DNA of 64,000 nucleotides from NCBI GenBank assembly GCA_013397795.1, contig VZTJ01000081.1, positions 338,012 to 402,011 on the forward strand, in the 5' to 3' direction. A model generated the notes under the pieces. That model did no database searches. It saw only the letters and a program-made list of their open reading frames with translations, and was not told the DNA's origin. The stretch is from Orthonyx spaldingii (taxonomy: Eukaryota > Chordata > Aves > Passeriformes > Orthonychidae). Positions within the stretch are counted from its first letter, which is position 1, and every line of letters begins with the position of its first letter. Below, one piece after another: positions 48,303 through 61,119 of this stretch. Both the position numbers and the translations under genes were made by a program.

Positions 48303-49003
48303 AGTATTTTTTAAAGGTACAATCTCGTCATTGTCTTAAAAAGCCAGTTGAAGGTACTGTCTTTAGTTCTTTATGAGTCAACTGGAAGTTTTGTTTTGAA
48401 ATATCTGGAAGAACTGTGCAGTTTTTCCTGATTAGCTAGTAAAAGCAAACAACTATCTAAGAATGTGACCTGTTAAATCCAAATTACTGTTAAATAGAAA
48501 GATAATGCCTACATGGAGATAGGTATCAATCTTTATTATTTGTATATTTTTAAATGTTTTAGAAACTATTGACACATTAAACATATCTTTTGCATAACTC
48601 AAGTGGGAGTTTGAAGAATCTTCAGCTATCTTTTAGTAGACCAAAGGAATGGGAATTTGAAAGGCCAGAAATGCACTTAGAACTGGGCTTTTTAAAATTT
48701 GGCTTCTGAGAACAAGTTTATCCTCGAATGCCCATTAAAAATCAGACATTTATTCTGCTTTTGTTAACATGTGCTTTCCCAGTTCCGTGATTTTTCTTTA
48801 AGGTTTTTAACCTGATTACCAACAAAAACAAGAGTTGTGTGATTACATTGTCAGACTCTTTCTTCCCCCTTTGATAACATTTGAATTCTCTGACTAATTG
48901 CAATCCAATTTTGACAGGTGGACAAAACTTTCAAAAATAATTACATTCTTAAAAGCTTTGTAGAAATAAGCAGCTGAAGAGAGGAGAGAAAATCTGTGAG
49001 CAC

Positions 49004-49146
49004 CTGGATGAAGGGAATGGCAACCATGAGCATGTAGTTAATGAGGCACTTGCAAACACGCAGCAGTGAGAGATATAAGTGTCTCCACTGCTGGAAAAAC
49101 TGCAGCAGGATCTTGTACCTTCTGATGCACCAGAATAATTGCAACC
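49004..49146 (-). other. Candidate coding exon (143 bp) with membrane-segment-like peptide
   Basis: On the minus strand an acceptor TTCATTTCCTACTTGCAG precedes 49146 and a donor ATCCAG|GTGCTC follows 49004. One frame (two leading bases, then 47 codons) is open and hydrophobic, including LLRVCKCLINYMLMVAIPFI, which looks like a transmembrane segment. A second frame is also open. No family is recognised. This may be chance. Confidence 0.17.
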
Positions 49147-49484
49147 CTGCAAGTAGGAAATGAAGCTTCTTGTGTTTTTAGTTCTTGTGAAAAGAAGCTG
49201 AGCCATCTAGTTCTTATTATTAGAAGCATTTCGCAACCTGATGCTGTCCTGATAGTTATATTTTTTTTCTGAAAAATCAACACCTACTTCTTATTATGCT
49301 CTGAGAAGTTTTACATTTGGAGGCTCCCGCTTAGAGAAGCTGTGAAGTAAATGAGATTAAGTAGAACAACTAATTGAGTTCTTCAGAGACTGTCAGACCT
49401 GAGGCCTAATAAGCACCTTGCAATGTCAGTAGAGGTAATTGGCCTGCAGCTGCTGAAGAGGCAGCTGAGTTTTAGGGAGATGGG

Positions 49485-49519
<35 letters not shown>
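49485..49519 (+). repeat. Uninterrupted 35-A homopolymer
   Basis: Thirty-five consecutive A preceded by GGAGATGGG. It could be a retrocopy poly(A) tail or a mononucleotide repeat. No flanking target duplication and no parent gene are recognised upstream. Confidence 0.9.
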
Positions 49520-49523
<4 letters not shown>

Positions 49524-49905
49524 AATATCTTGAGCATGAACTAGTGGGTCAATGTCATGCCATTAGGTACCCATGCCTGAATAATATATTATTACAGACA
49601 GCTTTTTAGCAAAATAAAAATAAGGACTTACATGGAAAGGATAAGTTATATGAAAAATATGCAGCTATGTGTAGGGCATATAGAAATGACCTTGTTTTGC
49701 AAAAATTTTACTTGTCTAACCATTATATGATGATCAAGGTAACAATGAGCTCCATGCCAGTTTTGATTTAATACTATAGAGTTAGGGTCATCATTATAAC
49801 AGCAACTCATTTGAAGTACAATTAGCTAGAAAAATACCAGAGAACTGTGAAACAAACAACATTAAAAATTTCTGTCCCTGATGACAACTCTGCTGACACC
49901 TGCAG

Positions 49906-50098
49906 AGCTTCACCTCAGAGGTGACCAGGAGTAGAGCAGCCTGCAACCATCAGTGGCCATCAATTTATGCATCACAGTGGGAGAAGTCGTTCCAGCTCCC
50001 ATCAGAACCTCTCTTAAAGGACTTTCATTTTCCAAGACAACCTCTTTCTCACATTTTTGGTGGATTCCTCTCTGATGCATATAATTTAAAGTACAAAG
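49906..50098 (+). other. Candidate coding exon (193 bp), unassigned
   Basis: Follows acceptor-like CTGACACCTGCAG and precedes donor-like CAAAG|GTAAAA. One frame (64 codons plus one base) is fully open, including PSIYASQWEKSFQLP and SHIFGGFLSDAY; the other two frames contain stops. No known domain. Listed as a hypothesis only. Confidence 0.17.
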
Positions 50099-51708
50099 GT
50101 AAAATGTGTCCTATCCCGTAACTTTTACAGTGCCCTTATATTTTGTTATTTAGTTCCTAAAGCTTGTTTCCCCTTTTTTGCATTAGGAGACAACATTTTG
50201 CTTGAAAGCTAATGGATGCTCAGGGTAATGAATGTTCTCCATATTTTACTTATGCAAACCACAGCCAGGAGAATGCTTACAATAAATCAACTGTTTTTGC
50301 AGCAGACGTGAACAGGAGTTGCATGCCAGCACGTTTCTGGTTTAAAATCAGTCAAGCTGTGCCCTAGAGCTGCAGAGGTTTCTCAGGCTGAGCTGTATGG
50401 ACTTACTTGCATCAGAGCAGATGATCCTGAGTGCAGGCACGATCCTACTGCAGCTGAAGCACAATCACAGCTTGGAGACCACTTCTTCAAAAAAGGTCTT
50501 TGGAGAACCATTGCAATTATGGTCCATATACTAGAGTGCCTCCTTATAAGAGAGTTTCTTGGCTTTGACTTGGTTTAAAGAGAGGTGAATCAATGTGTTT
50601 AGATACATACTTAGGGCACAGTGAATTACATAACACCTTCTACCTCCAGTAAATTTATATTCTGGTCATGGACTGGTGCAGATGACACATCTCCTGGTTT
50701 TTATTATAAGACTCCTACTTACATAGGTAGCTGTAAAAGAGAGGTCTGGGCTGAGGACTACTGGCGAGGGCAGAAGTTGAAGGTTCCCCAGTGAATTATA
50801 GGAGTGACATCATTAATCTGTTTTTATTGCTGATGTGACTCATTGTCTCATCTACATAATTTTGAGGTGTGAGAAGCAGTCCTGTGGTTCACTCACTGAG
50901 GCATCCTGTCCCCACTCTGTGTCTCTGTGTATTCTTCTTTCTAGATGCTCTTTGCATATCAACAGTACCAGCATTCCATATTTCATTATTCAAAAGAGCT
51001 AATGGTCATATGTGTGTATACAACCAAATTTATTCCAACACAGTTGAGATTTTATCTTCTCTATGCAGAGTTCATGCCTTATAATATGGAGAGGAAATTT
51101 GCTACAAACTTTAAATTGGTCTTAAAAGTACAATAAAATGCTAAATGTATAACTTCCCATAAATATTTGACAGCACAGACATATAAGTTCACATTATTCC
51201 CATTATAGCTCTTAATTAATTCGCTTTCTGTATGAGGCACTTCTAGACATGATCCCTCTTAATTGTGAGTTCACAGATGAATGGAATTAATTTTATCCTC
51301 ACATATTGCAGTTTTAACATAAATATTTGTTCCCATTTGTACAACATGTCCTTGAATACTGCTGAGGAGGAGAATATTTGAAAGTGTGACTTTCACCTCT
51401 ACTTTATCAGGATTTATAAGCAAATATTAACATGGATATTAGTGCATGATCTGAAGTAATTTCATTTTCATAACCCATAATGTTAGAAAGTTTAGGTGAA
51501 GGAAACCTGTAAAAATGACAACCTATTCCACAGTTCTGTATTGTAAAAATTACCTTTAGTGTGTTATAAAAACTCTTCATGATATTTTCGACCTGATCAC
51601 TTTCAAAGAAGTGGAAATCTTTGGCTCTGTATAGACAATTGCATGGATCTGATTCATTAGAACAGGAAATAAAAAAAGAAGAAAATATTGCTGCCTTCTA
51701 AATCCTGG
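50099..51708. other. Unique DNA, no gene seen
   Basis: A moderately GC-richer patch at about 50330-50520 could be an old, unrecognisable repeat. Otherwise AT-rich. Confidence 0.45.
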
Positions 51709-52030
51709 AGTCACAGAGTAATATGGGTTGGAACCTTTAAAGGTCATTTAGTGCAACCCTCCTGCAAGAAGCAGGGACATCTCCAACTGGATTGGGTTGC
51801 TCAGGGTCCCATCCAACCTGACGATGAATCTTCCCAGGTATTGGGAATCTACCACATCTCTGGGCAACCCGGTCCAGGGTCCACCCTTACTGTAAAAAAT
51901 TTCCTTCTTACATCTAATTTAAATCTACCCTTTTTAAAATTTAAAATCTTTACTCAATGTACTACCCAAACAGGCTATGTTAAAAAGTTGTCCACATCTT
52001 TATTATAAGCCCCATTTCTGTATTGAAAGA
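51709..52030 (-). mobile_element. CR1 LINE 3' fragment (minus strand)
   Basis: Starts AGTCACAGAGTAATATGGGT (tail plus terminal UTR in reverse complement), then GGTCATTTAGTGCAACCCTC, CTGGGCAACCCGGTCC and TTTCCTTCTTACATCTAATT, ending near CATTTCTGTATTGAAAG. Heavily diverged, so probably an old copy. The plus 106-codon frame across it is antisense to the element and not a gene. Confidence 0.9.
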
Positions 52031-55000
52031 CCAAGAGACAAACTCAAAATAATGTGCACATGAAATGAATGGTACAATCAGACTTCTAAATTATATTATG
52101 TGCTTTATAGCCTTTTACAAGCTATTCCACAGTATTTTAGCATGAACAGGTGTTAAACAAATGTTTAACTGCCTCACCAAAGCATCAATAAAATTTTGCT
52201 AAATTGTGACCATAATTCACTATGCATTTTTTGAAAAGAAGAATCAATCAGCCCAGCAAACTGAATGTGCTGACTGGTTTAGCAGCACACATCTGTGTGG
52301 CCAAGACAATAAGTGCAATATCAGATGAAGCTCTAATAGAAAAATAAAGTCAGTTTTTCTGTTCGCAGATATTACAATTTTCTTCCCTAATAAACAAAAA
52401 GAAAAAACAGAGGTTTATATTCTGATGAACTATTTTATAATTCTATTTTCAAATACCACAGTTAACACAATGTATGAATGGCATTACAATGGCTAGGTAC
52501 CTGGTTGACTTACTCATGATTTTTTGGTTCAAAATTGATAAATGCATGTTATTCTGTAAGTGGGAAGGGGTCAAGTACAATATTCTCTGCTTAAAAGAGT
52601 AGGTGAAACCCTTGCCTCTCCCTACACGCTGCAAATAAAACTGAGATAAGCTGTGGTACTTGAACAGCTTTACAGCCTCAAAGGTCAGAAAATTGGGAGC
52701 ATTCTCTGCAAACTTCAGAATTCTCAGATCGAGTTTGACCTTTAAAGGACTGAAAAAGTCCTGTCTCTCAAAAACAGTAAGACTCCTGATGCCCAAACAC
52801 CTTCAATCATTACTAGAGTTAATGGAGCAAATATTTGCTCATGGATATAATCTACCACTGATTTAGGACTGCTTCTGGTATATACTCTCAGATGAAAGTT
52901 AATCATATTGTAGTAGACACGTGTGGGTAGAATGAGAGTGAGCAGGTTTTAAAGGGTGCATGTGAGTACTGGAAAGTCAGAGAAGGAGAAATGCAAACTT
53001 GCTGCAAAGATATTTGATATGTACCTTCACTGGATTTACCTCTTAAGTGGTTTTCCCCATGACAAGTGAAATTGATATTTTGACCAGAACTTTTTCAAAG
53101 ACTGTACTTACTTTGCTTGTAATTCATATATTCATATTACAAAATGCAATATCTGTAGCTGTCTATAAATTCTATTGAGAACTTAACCCTGCATTATATA
53201 CAACCCAATAAAATGGTTTTGGTCACCCAAAATGTTGTAAGTATCAACTCAGTTGGAGGCTAGTACACTGCCCCTGACTTTTTTCTATCAGAACTTATGC
53301 ATTTCAACCCTGTCAGAGACAATGCCTGTCAGAAACACTTCTTTCTCTTTTGTATTTTCAGTTGCCCAGTCTCTTTGGATTGCTCTTTAAATAGGATCAA
53401 CACCATGCTTAGTGCCGGCTGGGAAAGGGTGGTTTGCTGCCTAATTGCTGACTCCCACCACAATTTTGTACGAAGTTCATGATACATGTATAGGAAAAAA
53501 CATAAACTCCTTTATTGCTGTTTATCCTCCTTGTAGAACTTCTATGTAGTAGTTCTGTAAGAAGGACAAACTTCATCTACAGTTAAATGACGAGGACTTG
53601 TGTACATAATAAAGTGTACCAAAAAATTTAATTTGATCAATACAAACACCAGAAGAGAAAACCATCTTCTCTGACTTCACTGTTCAGTGAGAAAGGGTAA
53701 GGTAATGGTAAGATAAAATTATCATTAGCTGGTCTCATTTAAAGAAACACCTTGCTTGTTGGAATTCTCATCAGATAAAGGCCAGTTTATTTGGTGAGGG
53801 ATGTTGCTTTTGAAGTAAGGAGCAATATGACATTATTTGCATTCAAACAGCAGAACAATCGTCTTTCACATTAGCATAATTTTTTTAATACAGAAAACTG
53901 TAACAGTTTATTACTATACTACAGCAGCTTAAGGAATTATGGCTCCCATTGTGTTTCATACAGTAAGTGGTTAGGGATGGCTAATTTTTTCAGAAGTTAA
54001 TTTAGGTTCTTGATTTTTTATTGGTGCTCTGAAACTAGAATATAGCTGTCTTCAAAATAGGATTTCATTTTTGTTTGTGATCTCTGATCCTCTGAGCAGT
54101 GATAGCCATTATTTGTTCTAGACAAAATCATGACTATCCAATTTAATTTTTCCCTATTTCTGTGAAAGGCCGAGAATTTGTAAAATGCATTTCTCTCACT
54201 GAAAACAATTACTTTGCAAAAATGGTTTCCAGTGGGGATTCAGGTAGCTGATAAAACAAAATGGATTAGTAAATCACAGGAAAATGCGACTTGAAGAGAA
54301 AAGGATACAATTTTCTTCCTGTTTGAAACAGAAGTCACTGAAAAGGGACACTTGCATCTTTATGCACCATTTTGAGTATAAGACTATTACTGTGACAGTT
54401 TATTTAGGGCAAAAGTTAAATAATTGAAGACCTGAAGTATGCAAGCCATAGTCTGGGGAAGGACAAAGGGGCTGAAAAGACAAATCCATGTTATATCGTT
54501 ACACACTCTCACAGCAACCATTCTGACTGGAAAGCAATATACTCTAACAAATTAGGTCTGAGGCATGGAATAAGAAAACCTGTTTTCTATTCTTGGCAGT
54601 GCTGATGACTAATGGAGTGACCCTAGAGAGTCATTTCAAGTCACTGTTTCTCTCTTGTCAGGACTGGATTTGAAACTGTTCTGGGGAGGGATTGCTTTTT
54701 TTGTAGGGCCTGTGTAGTGACAAAGATCTGGGTCTTCTAAAACTGTGATAACATGAATATTCTTAGAGAAATGCTTTGCTGAAACTTGAGGTGACCTGAA
54801 CCAGATATTTCTGGAGCATCAAAAACAGTATGAAGAAATCTCTTTCTTTGTTTCATTGTGTATTCTTATAAGATGTTATTCTTGACTTCGTGTAGAGGAG
54901 CAGAAATTCAATCTTTAAAATATCTCTGTAAAGGCTGCCTTCCAGTATTTCTCTGCAATTTTGCACTCCAGAGTATTTCAATCATCCAGACTTTTAAGTC

Positions 55001-56543
55001 TTTAATTACACATTGTCATTGAAGTAAACTTTTGAACCTAAGAGAGATGTTTTAAAAAACTGGAAGGAACTTTAATGTGCAATATTCCTGTGCTGAATTC
55101 ACAGCATTTTCATGATTTTTCAGATTATTAAACACTGACTTCAAAAAACTATTTCTTCAAAGACCTGTCTGTCTTCAGAAATAATGAGAGGCATTTCTCA
55201 CTTTAGAAACTTTCCCTCTCCAACTATAAGCACACACAAAATTTAACTTTAAACAGAGTAAAGGTTTGGCTGCCTGAAGTTTACAAGAGATATAACCATG
55301 ACAGGAAAAAAAAGTGATGCTTATCTCATTTGATAGCATTGCTGCTGCTCTGTAAGTAGCTGGCACAGTCTCTTGTAGTTAAATCCCCAAACAGAGGACA
55401 GGGAGAAAAAAAAAGCCTTTAATCATCTTGAAGTTAAGGTTAGTCATACACAGCAGTGAATTCAGGGCAAGAGGACTACCATTACTAAAACCTGTTGTTT
55501 TTAAAGGTAAAAAACCAAAATTTCTCTGAAACCAATTTTGCCAATTTGAAGGGAAAAACCACAAGTTGCAACATTTCTTTTTTTCTAGATTTTAACAGTT
55601 ACACAACGCTATAAAATTCTATCAGTGTGTTAGGACTCTTCTCAATCCTTGCAAAATTCAGGAGACTTACTAAGTTTCACCCTGAAACCTTATATGATTG
55701 CTCAGGAATCTGATAGTCCACAATCCTTACACAACCTTTGCAAGACTCTTTGGGAAGTTCTTAAGCATCCACCCCCTCCTGATATCTATTAGAGGAGCTA
55801 GCTCATGATGTCACACCCCTGCTGGGACAGGAGTTCTGTCAATGCATCTTTTCTTCATCCTTAAAAGACTTCCTAATTTTACTATATTCTATCTCTATCT
55901 GTGGTAATTTTTGGGGGGTGTTCGGGTATTCCGTGTTTAAACTCACTGTTTTTACGTATTCACACAATATCTCCTCTTTGTACATCTCAAAATGATCGTT
56001 CGAGAAACTAAAATAAAAGGACTGTACTAAAGTCCTTTACCATCTATCAGATTTTAAGACCATGGTGATAATGATGCCAGGCTTATCTAAATATATGAAA
56101 ATGTAACAATATTTTCCCAGACACTTTTCCAAATGTCTTTTCAAATGTTTTCTTCATTTCTAATCAATGGTAATATATGCAATAATGGGGATATATGCAG
56201 GAGAGTCGACGAAATTTAAAGTGTGATTCATTCTAAAAGATATTTAATTTTCTTCATGGTAAGATTAACTGTTATTCTAGATTCCTAAATTTACATCAAT
56301 TTTAGTAGGAATCCAAGAGGTCCAATGAAATCCAGGCTTCATTGGTTTTAAATGAAAACCATGCTCCTTGTATTATTCCCATCTTAGCCTGCTGTGTTAG
56401 AAACCTATTGGGAGGTGTTCAATTTTGGGACGATCCACTGTTTTCTCACTAGCAGTCTGGGATGTTCTGGCACTCACAGAACTTTCAGGGAGATCCATAT
56501 AAATCGAGATCTCTCTAAATAAGATATTTCCAGAAGAACTGAT
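52031..56543. other. Unique DNA, no gene seen
   Basis: AT-rich; the largest frame (115 codons, minus, 52449-52796) has no recognised domain. No repeat family identified. Confidence 0.5.
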
Positions 56544-57116
56544 TGTGCTGATTTTGGCTGGGATAGAGTTAACTTTCTTCACAGTGGCTGGTATTGGGCT
56601 GGGTTTTGGATTTGTGTTGAACACAGGGTTGACAATACTGGGAAGTTTTTGTTATTGCAGTGCTTGCACAGAGCTGAGACCTCTTCTGCTTTTCACACTG
56701 CCACTCTGATGAGGAAGCTGGGGGTATATGGGAGGCTGGGAGGAGACACAGCCAGGACAGGTGACCCTAATTGACCAAAGAGATCCCAGGCCATGTGACA
56801 TCATGCTCAGTATTTAAAGTGGGGAGATAACTGAGGAAGGGGGAGTGTTTGGAGTGATGGTGTCTGTCTTCCCAAAGATGTTTTGGAGTCTTGCTCTCCT
56901 GGAGATGATTGCTTGCCCATAGGGAACAGTGAATTAATTCCTTGTTTTGCTTTGCTTGAGTGTGCTGCTTTTGCTTTCCCTAAGAAACTGTTTTTATCTC
57001 AGCCCACAAGTTTTCCAGCTTTTACTTTTCTGATTCTTTCTCTGATCCTGCTGGTGAGGGAATGAAGAAGCGGCCGCATGGGGCTTGGTTGCTGGGCGGG
57101 GTTAAACCACAGCACA
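56544..57116 (+). mobile_element. ERV LTR of a bird-wide type, perfect 6-bp terminal repeats
   Basis: A 573-bp block starting TGTGCT and ending AGCACA. I recognise the text GATTTTGGCTGGGATAGAGT near the start and GGGGTTAAACCAC near the end as those of an LTR common in bird genomes (recalled, not searched). A CRE-like TGACATCA lies at 56796-56803, eight bases before TATTTAAA at 56811-56818. Where a poly(A) signal would be expected there is CTAAGAAACTG, so the signal seems lost. No clear target duplication is seen, suggesting age or a flank change. A rare GCGGCCGC (NotI) site lies at 57070-57077. Confidence 0.87.
56796..56818 (+). promoter_or_regulatory. LTR core promoter: CRE-like site and TATA box
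   Basis: TGACATCA followed by TATTTAAA with 7 bp between. TGACATCA differs from the cAMP-response element TGACGTCA by one G-to-A change, the usual result of CpG decay. Confidence 0.5.
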
Positions 57117-59699
57117 ATATATGTCTGTTATCCAGTTGAGTGAATTAAACTTGTATTTTCCACCAGTAAACTTATGAACCATCTTATACTTGGAATTCAC
57201 CCCCGAGAAAAGGCATCAAGGCTTTTGTGTCTTAATGATATTTCAAATATCAAGGTAATAGTGCAAATATTTTTGATTCATAGTAATTTTAAGAGTATTA
57301 TCAAAAGTCTTAATTTAACAATTTTTATTCAAGTATTTAATCTTTACCACATGCCCTGAAGCTTGGATCTATGAATGCTTTAAATTAAATGTTCTTTCAC
57401 GCTGTCATGTTTTCCTTCAGAATAAAAATAAATCTTTTTCATCTATAGTAAACATCTCTATATTTAGACTGCCATGATCTCAGAATAACTTTTAAACTGC
57501 AGTCAAATCAAGTACAAAAGTCCTAATACAAATCATGCTTTACTTTGTTTCTTATAACAAAAAAGTACAAAGACATCCATTCTTATCTTTTCTTTCTCCC
57601 GCTCACATAATCAGCCATATATAAGACTGATTAGATTCTGTGCTCTTTAGCTCATTTCTGTCAGTACTTAACAGCCTCTCCTTTTGGAGAAGAAGAGCTG
57701 TAGAGAGTAAGCAAATTTAGTAGTTCAGTCCTTCAAACAAAATAAAGCAGATTTCTTCATGCAGAGGTACAGAATATATGACATTGCGTGTTTTCCCATC
57801 TGGTGACTTATAAAGAAAAATCTTTCTACTTTATAATCAAGAATTGATTAACACATTTATCTTGATTTTCAAGTGCATGCAGGTTACAGAGATCTGACAC
57901 AAAAGCAAAGCTAAGTAATTGGCATTTGATGGTTTCTAAAATATTTCTAAATTTCTTGTTTATTGTCAATGTTTGCCCAGGTTTTTATTCTCTGATTTTG
58001 TAGCTGCATTTCAGTTTCATGAACTTTCAGTTACAGTTTTGACAGACATACCAGTACACTAGCAATAGAGCTGTGTGACAAAATTTTTCAAAATAATTTT
58101 TTTTATAACTGAATACTCTTAGTACCTTGAAAAAACTGAGTAAATAGTTGGTGTATTATTAGAAAGAAGACATTGTGTTTTGTTTCAGAGTTTTGTTTTT
58201 TGTTTAGTGCTTGTCATACAGTGCCCAAGACATTCTTTTTTTGCCTATGTTTTACTTATATTTTCACAGGAAGGCTTTTGACAGAACCATTTATAATAGT
58301 AGGAGAAGAACTAAACAAAACAGATATACCTCTGGAGATCTGTGAACAACTCATACGTTTCTCTAGTTCATCCACCATCTTACAGAGATTGAAACAGAGG
58401 ACAAGTTCTTTCCAAGACAAATGTGTACTCTTTGAAATGAGACTTTCACTGTGAGCTCTGCATCATCAGCACTTTAGAGCTACATGGGATAGGGAAATAT
58501 AATTTTTTTTTTCCAAATGTAATTTTATACGTCTAGCCATGCATTTCAAAAATTCTGCAGGCAAGTAGACTCATAAAGAACTCATGGAGCTGAAAAGTAT
58601 CAGCTGCCTGGAGTCTTCCTATCCTTGCAGAGTGCAGATCTATGGAGAGGCTGAGAGAAACAGCAATTATGTATTTACAGGCAGGTAATTTAGTGTACCT
58701 GATGCTAGAAAAACCTTGTGTCTCCATAGTTTTCTGAGTGTATGCCTCACCTGTTAGGCCCACTCTGACTCTGCAGAGATGGTTTCTATGTTTTCTGTTG
58801 ATACTTCTGACATCTACACTCTAGGTTTTTTTTTTCATTTCTGAATTGCACCCGTACTATCCTACAAACATCTCAAAATCTGTTCCTCTTATGTTTCTTT
58901 TTTTCTTGCTGTAAATTGGTTCAATTTCTTAAACATAACATTAGGAACTTCACAACAGAAAATTGTTTTAGCTCTGATTCCTTCTTTTGCTAATTTTGAC
59001 CCTTTCCTTGTTACCTCATGTAATTCACTAATTTTTTATTAGATATTGCTCTTTCTATGTTTCCCATAAGTCATGGTGCTTTCCTAGTGCTAGTCCTTCA
59101 AAGGTATCTTACAATTCAAGCAGAACCATGGGTTCTTTGAATTAGCATGACATATACAGCTTTTAGTCACTGAAATGACACTGGAGGGGGCCTGGCTATG
59201 AGCACAGGTAACTTACATGCAGTTATGGCCAAAAACCTAAAAACTTCTCACAAAAATCCTGGAATCCATGTTCCTGTTTTGTTTGTATATTAAATCCAAC
59301 AAACAAACAAACAGGAAAAACTGTCATCAAAACCTCCATACTGCTGTGACTGATTTGGAAAGGAGAATTTATTTTTAAAATTAAGAAAGTTTCACACTGT
59401 ATAAGCCTTCTCCGGTCTCTCATGGATCAACAAACTTATTTTCCCCCTCACTTCACCTCTGTCTGATGAAGTAAAGTAATTAAATTTGTCTAAAACGCAG
59501 TGTTTTCTGCATTTTTGACATTGTTTATAACTTGAAGCTACTTTACACACTCTGATATTCACCATTGAGAACTTGTTCATAGTTGGCTATGCAAGCTATG
59601 AATATGACCTATTACTTTGGCACAATTATCTTTATATATTTTATTTTATTTTGAAATATGTTTAAAAGTTAAGATTCATTTTGTCTTCTCTTCTGTCTT
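57117..59699. other. Unique DNA, no gene established
   Basis: A frame at 58270-58454 follows an acceptor-like CTTATATTTTCACAG and ends in TGA, but has no recognised domain and no nearby AATAAA. Otherwise nothing is seen. Confidence 0.45.
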
Positions 59700-60270
59700 C
59701 CTTCCAAGAGATTGTTGTGTTGTCCTAGGAGTACAAGAATTGGTGGAGGCAGTTAAACTTGGCCAAATCTTTTCTGGGACTAACATATCTGGGACAGGTT
59801 ATCACTCCCTCCTGAGCTGTGTTTGTCTCGAGAAGTCTCCCAGTCATGACAGATCTCCAGCCCTGCTCTTCCATTTGGGGCCAAGTGACTAAGGCAGGAG
59901 GAGAGGGCCCTCTGCTGTGATGGGTACTAAATTAACTCTGCCCCCAAGTGCTTTGGAGAACTTTTGAGGTTTACTAGTTGCAGACTCTTCTATAGGATTA
60001 TTTATACTGCTTTAAGTGGGTCCAACTGTATCTGATTTGTTTGACTTTGTGGTTATATACCAGAGGGTTCAGCAGTAGCTGTAAGATCCTTGTGACTTCT
60101 GGTGGGGTGGGAAGAAGTCCGAGAAGAGTGTCTGAGTCCTTCAGCTCTGCTTAGCTCTGCCCAACAAGGACAATGGGAAGCAAAGTGAGCTGGGAATGGG
60201 AATGCTCCGGCTGACCCAGACCTGCAGTCAGGGCAAGGCTGTGTGGCATCCACAGCTTTGATGTACAAAG
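59700..60270. other. GC-richer block of unknown origin
   Basis: Noticeably less AT-rich than both flanks, with a short AGCTCTGC direct repeat near 60140-60160. It has no LTR ends, CR1 text or recognisable protein on either strand. It may be an old repeat or a regulatory element. Confidence 0.35.
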
Positions 60271-61027
60271 GAATGATCTGGGCAATTAACTGTAAATAGA
60301 AGCTGTAAGAAATATATTAGGGATTTCGCTAAATCAATTTGTCCTGAAGTTACTTTTCAGAAATTGCTTGCAAGAGGTTTTTATTTACAAACAATACATG
60401 CTTGTGTGTTTGAACCTGATATGTGAAACCATATACCAGTTTACTCCATGCTAAATTAATAATACTGTTTCTGGTTATTTTATTAACAACAGTATGTTCT
60501 GATCCAAGATATTGTCCCTTAAATAAAGCTAGAAACTTATACTAAAATGAGTAAGATAACATTCTGTGGGCTCAATAAAACCTTATATTCCATCCAACTA
60601 GAGCATTTATCAAATGGGTAATTCTGTTTTGCTAGTTTGCAGTGAGAAAAAAATTAATTAACAAGCAGCCTGGCAAGTGAATAACATTTATTTCCCATTC
60701 AGGAATTGCAAAAGTAAATTCAGTGATGCATCCTCTTTTCTCTACACTAACCTCAAAGATGGAGAAAGACTCAACCCTATTTTTTCCACGGCTATGTAAA
60801 CCCACCTTTTTTTCTGGTCATTTCTTTTTTTATCCAGGTCATTCAATTATTTATTTCAAGGCTGACCATTTCAGACTGTTGGATGTGCTGATCTTGGGCT
60901 ACATCAAACTCTCTCTGGGCTTTAATACCTCCCTCTTGCTTGGCTAGATTGAAATAAACATAGGTGTGTTGGTTTCAATATTTACAGGACTTTTTTACAG
61001 AGTACAGAATAAAGTACTGTGTTGGGT

Positions 61028-61119
61028 GACATGGTTTATTCATAGATATTTAAAAAAGATCTGAACAGGAAAAGACATGGATTATTCATGGATATTTTAA
61101 AAAGAGTTGAAGAAGGGAA
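61028..61119. repeat. Imperfect 46-bp tandem duplication
   Basis: GACATGG-TTTATTCATAGATATTT (from 61028) recurs as GACATGG-ATTATTCATGGATATTT (from 61074), with similar A-rich ends. Two diverged copies. Confidence 0.8.

Larger units (their letters stand above)
46661..49003. other. Unique AT-rich DNA with short repeats
   Basis: Contains a 32-bp-period duplication (47983-48034) and an AT microsatellite (48217-48302). No gene is seen. Confidence 0.5.

Noticed and set aside
58173..58454. 93-codon plus frame after an acceptor-like site
   Set aside because: No recognised domain, no poly(A) signal close downstream; kept only as a note in the region description.
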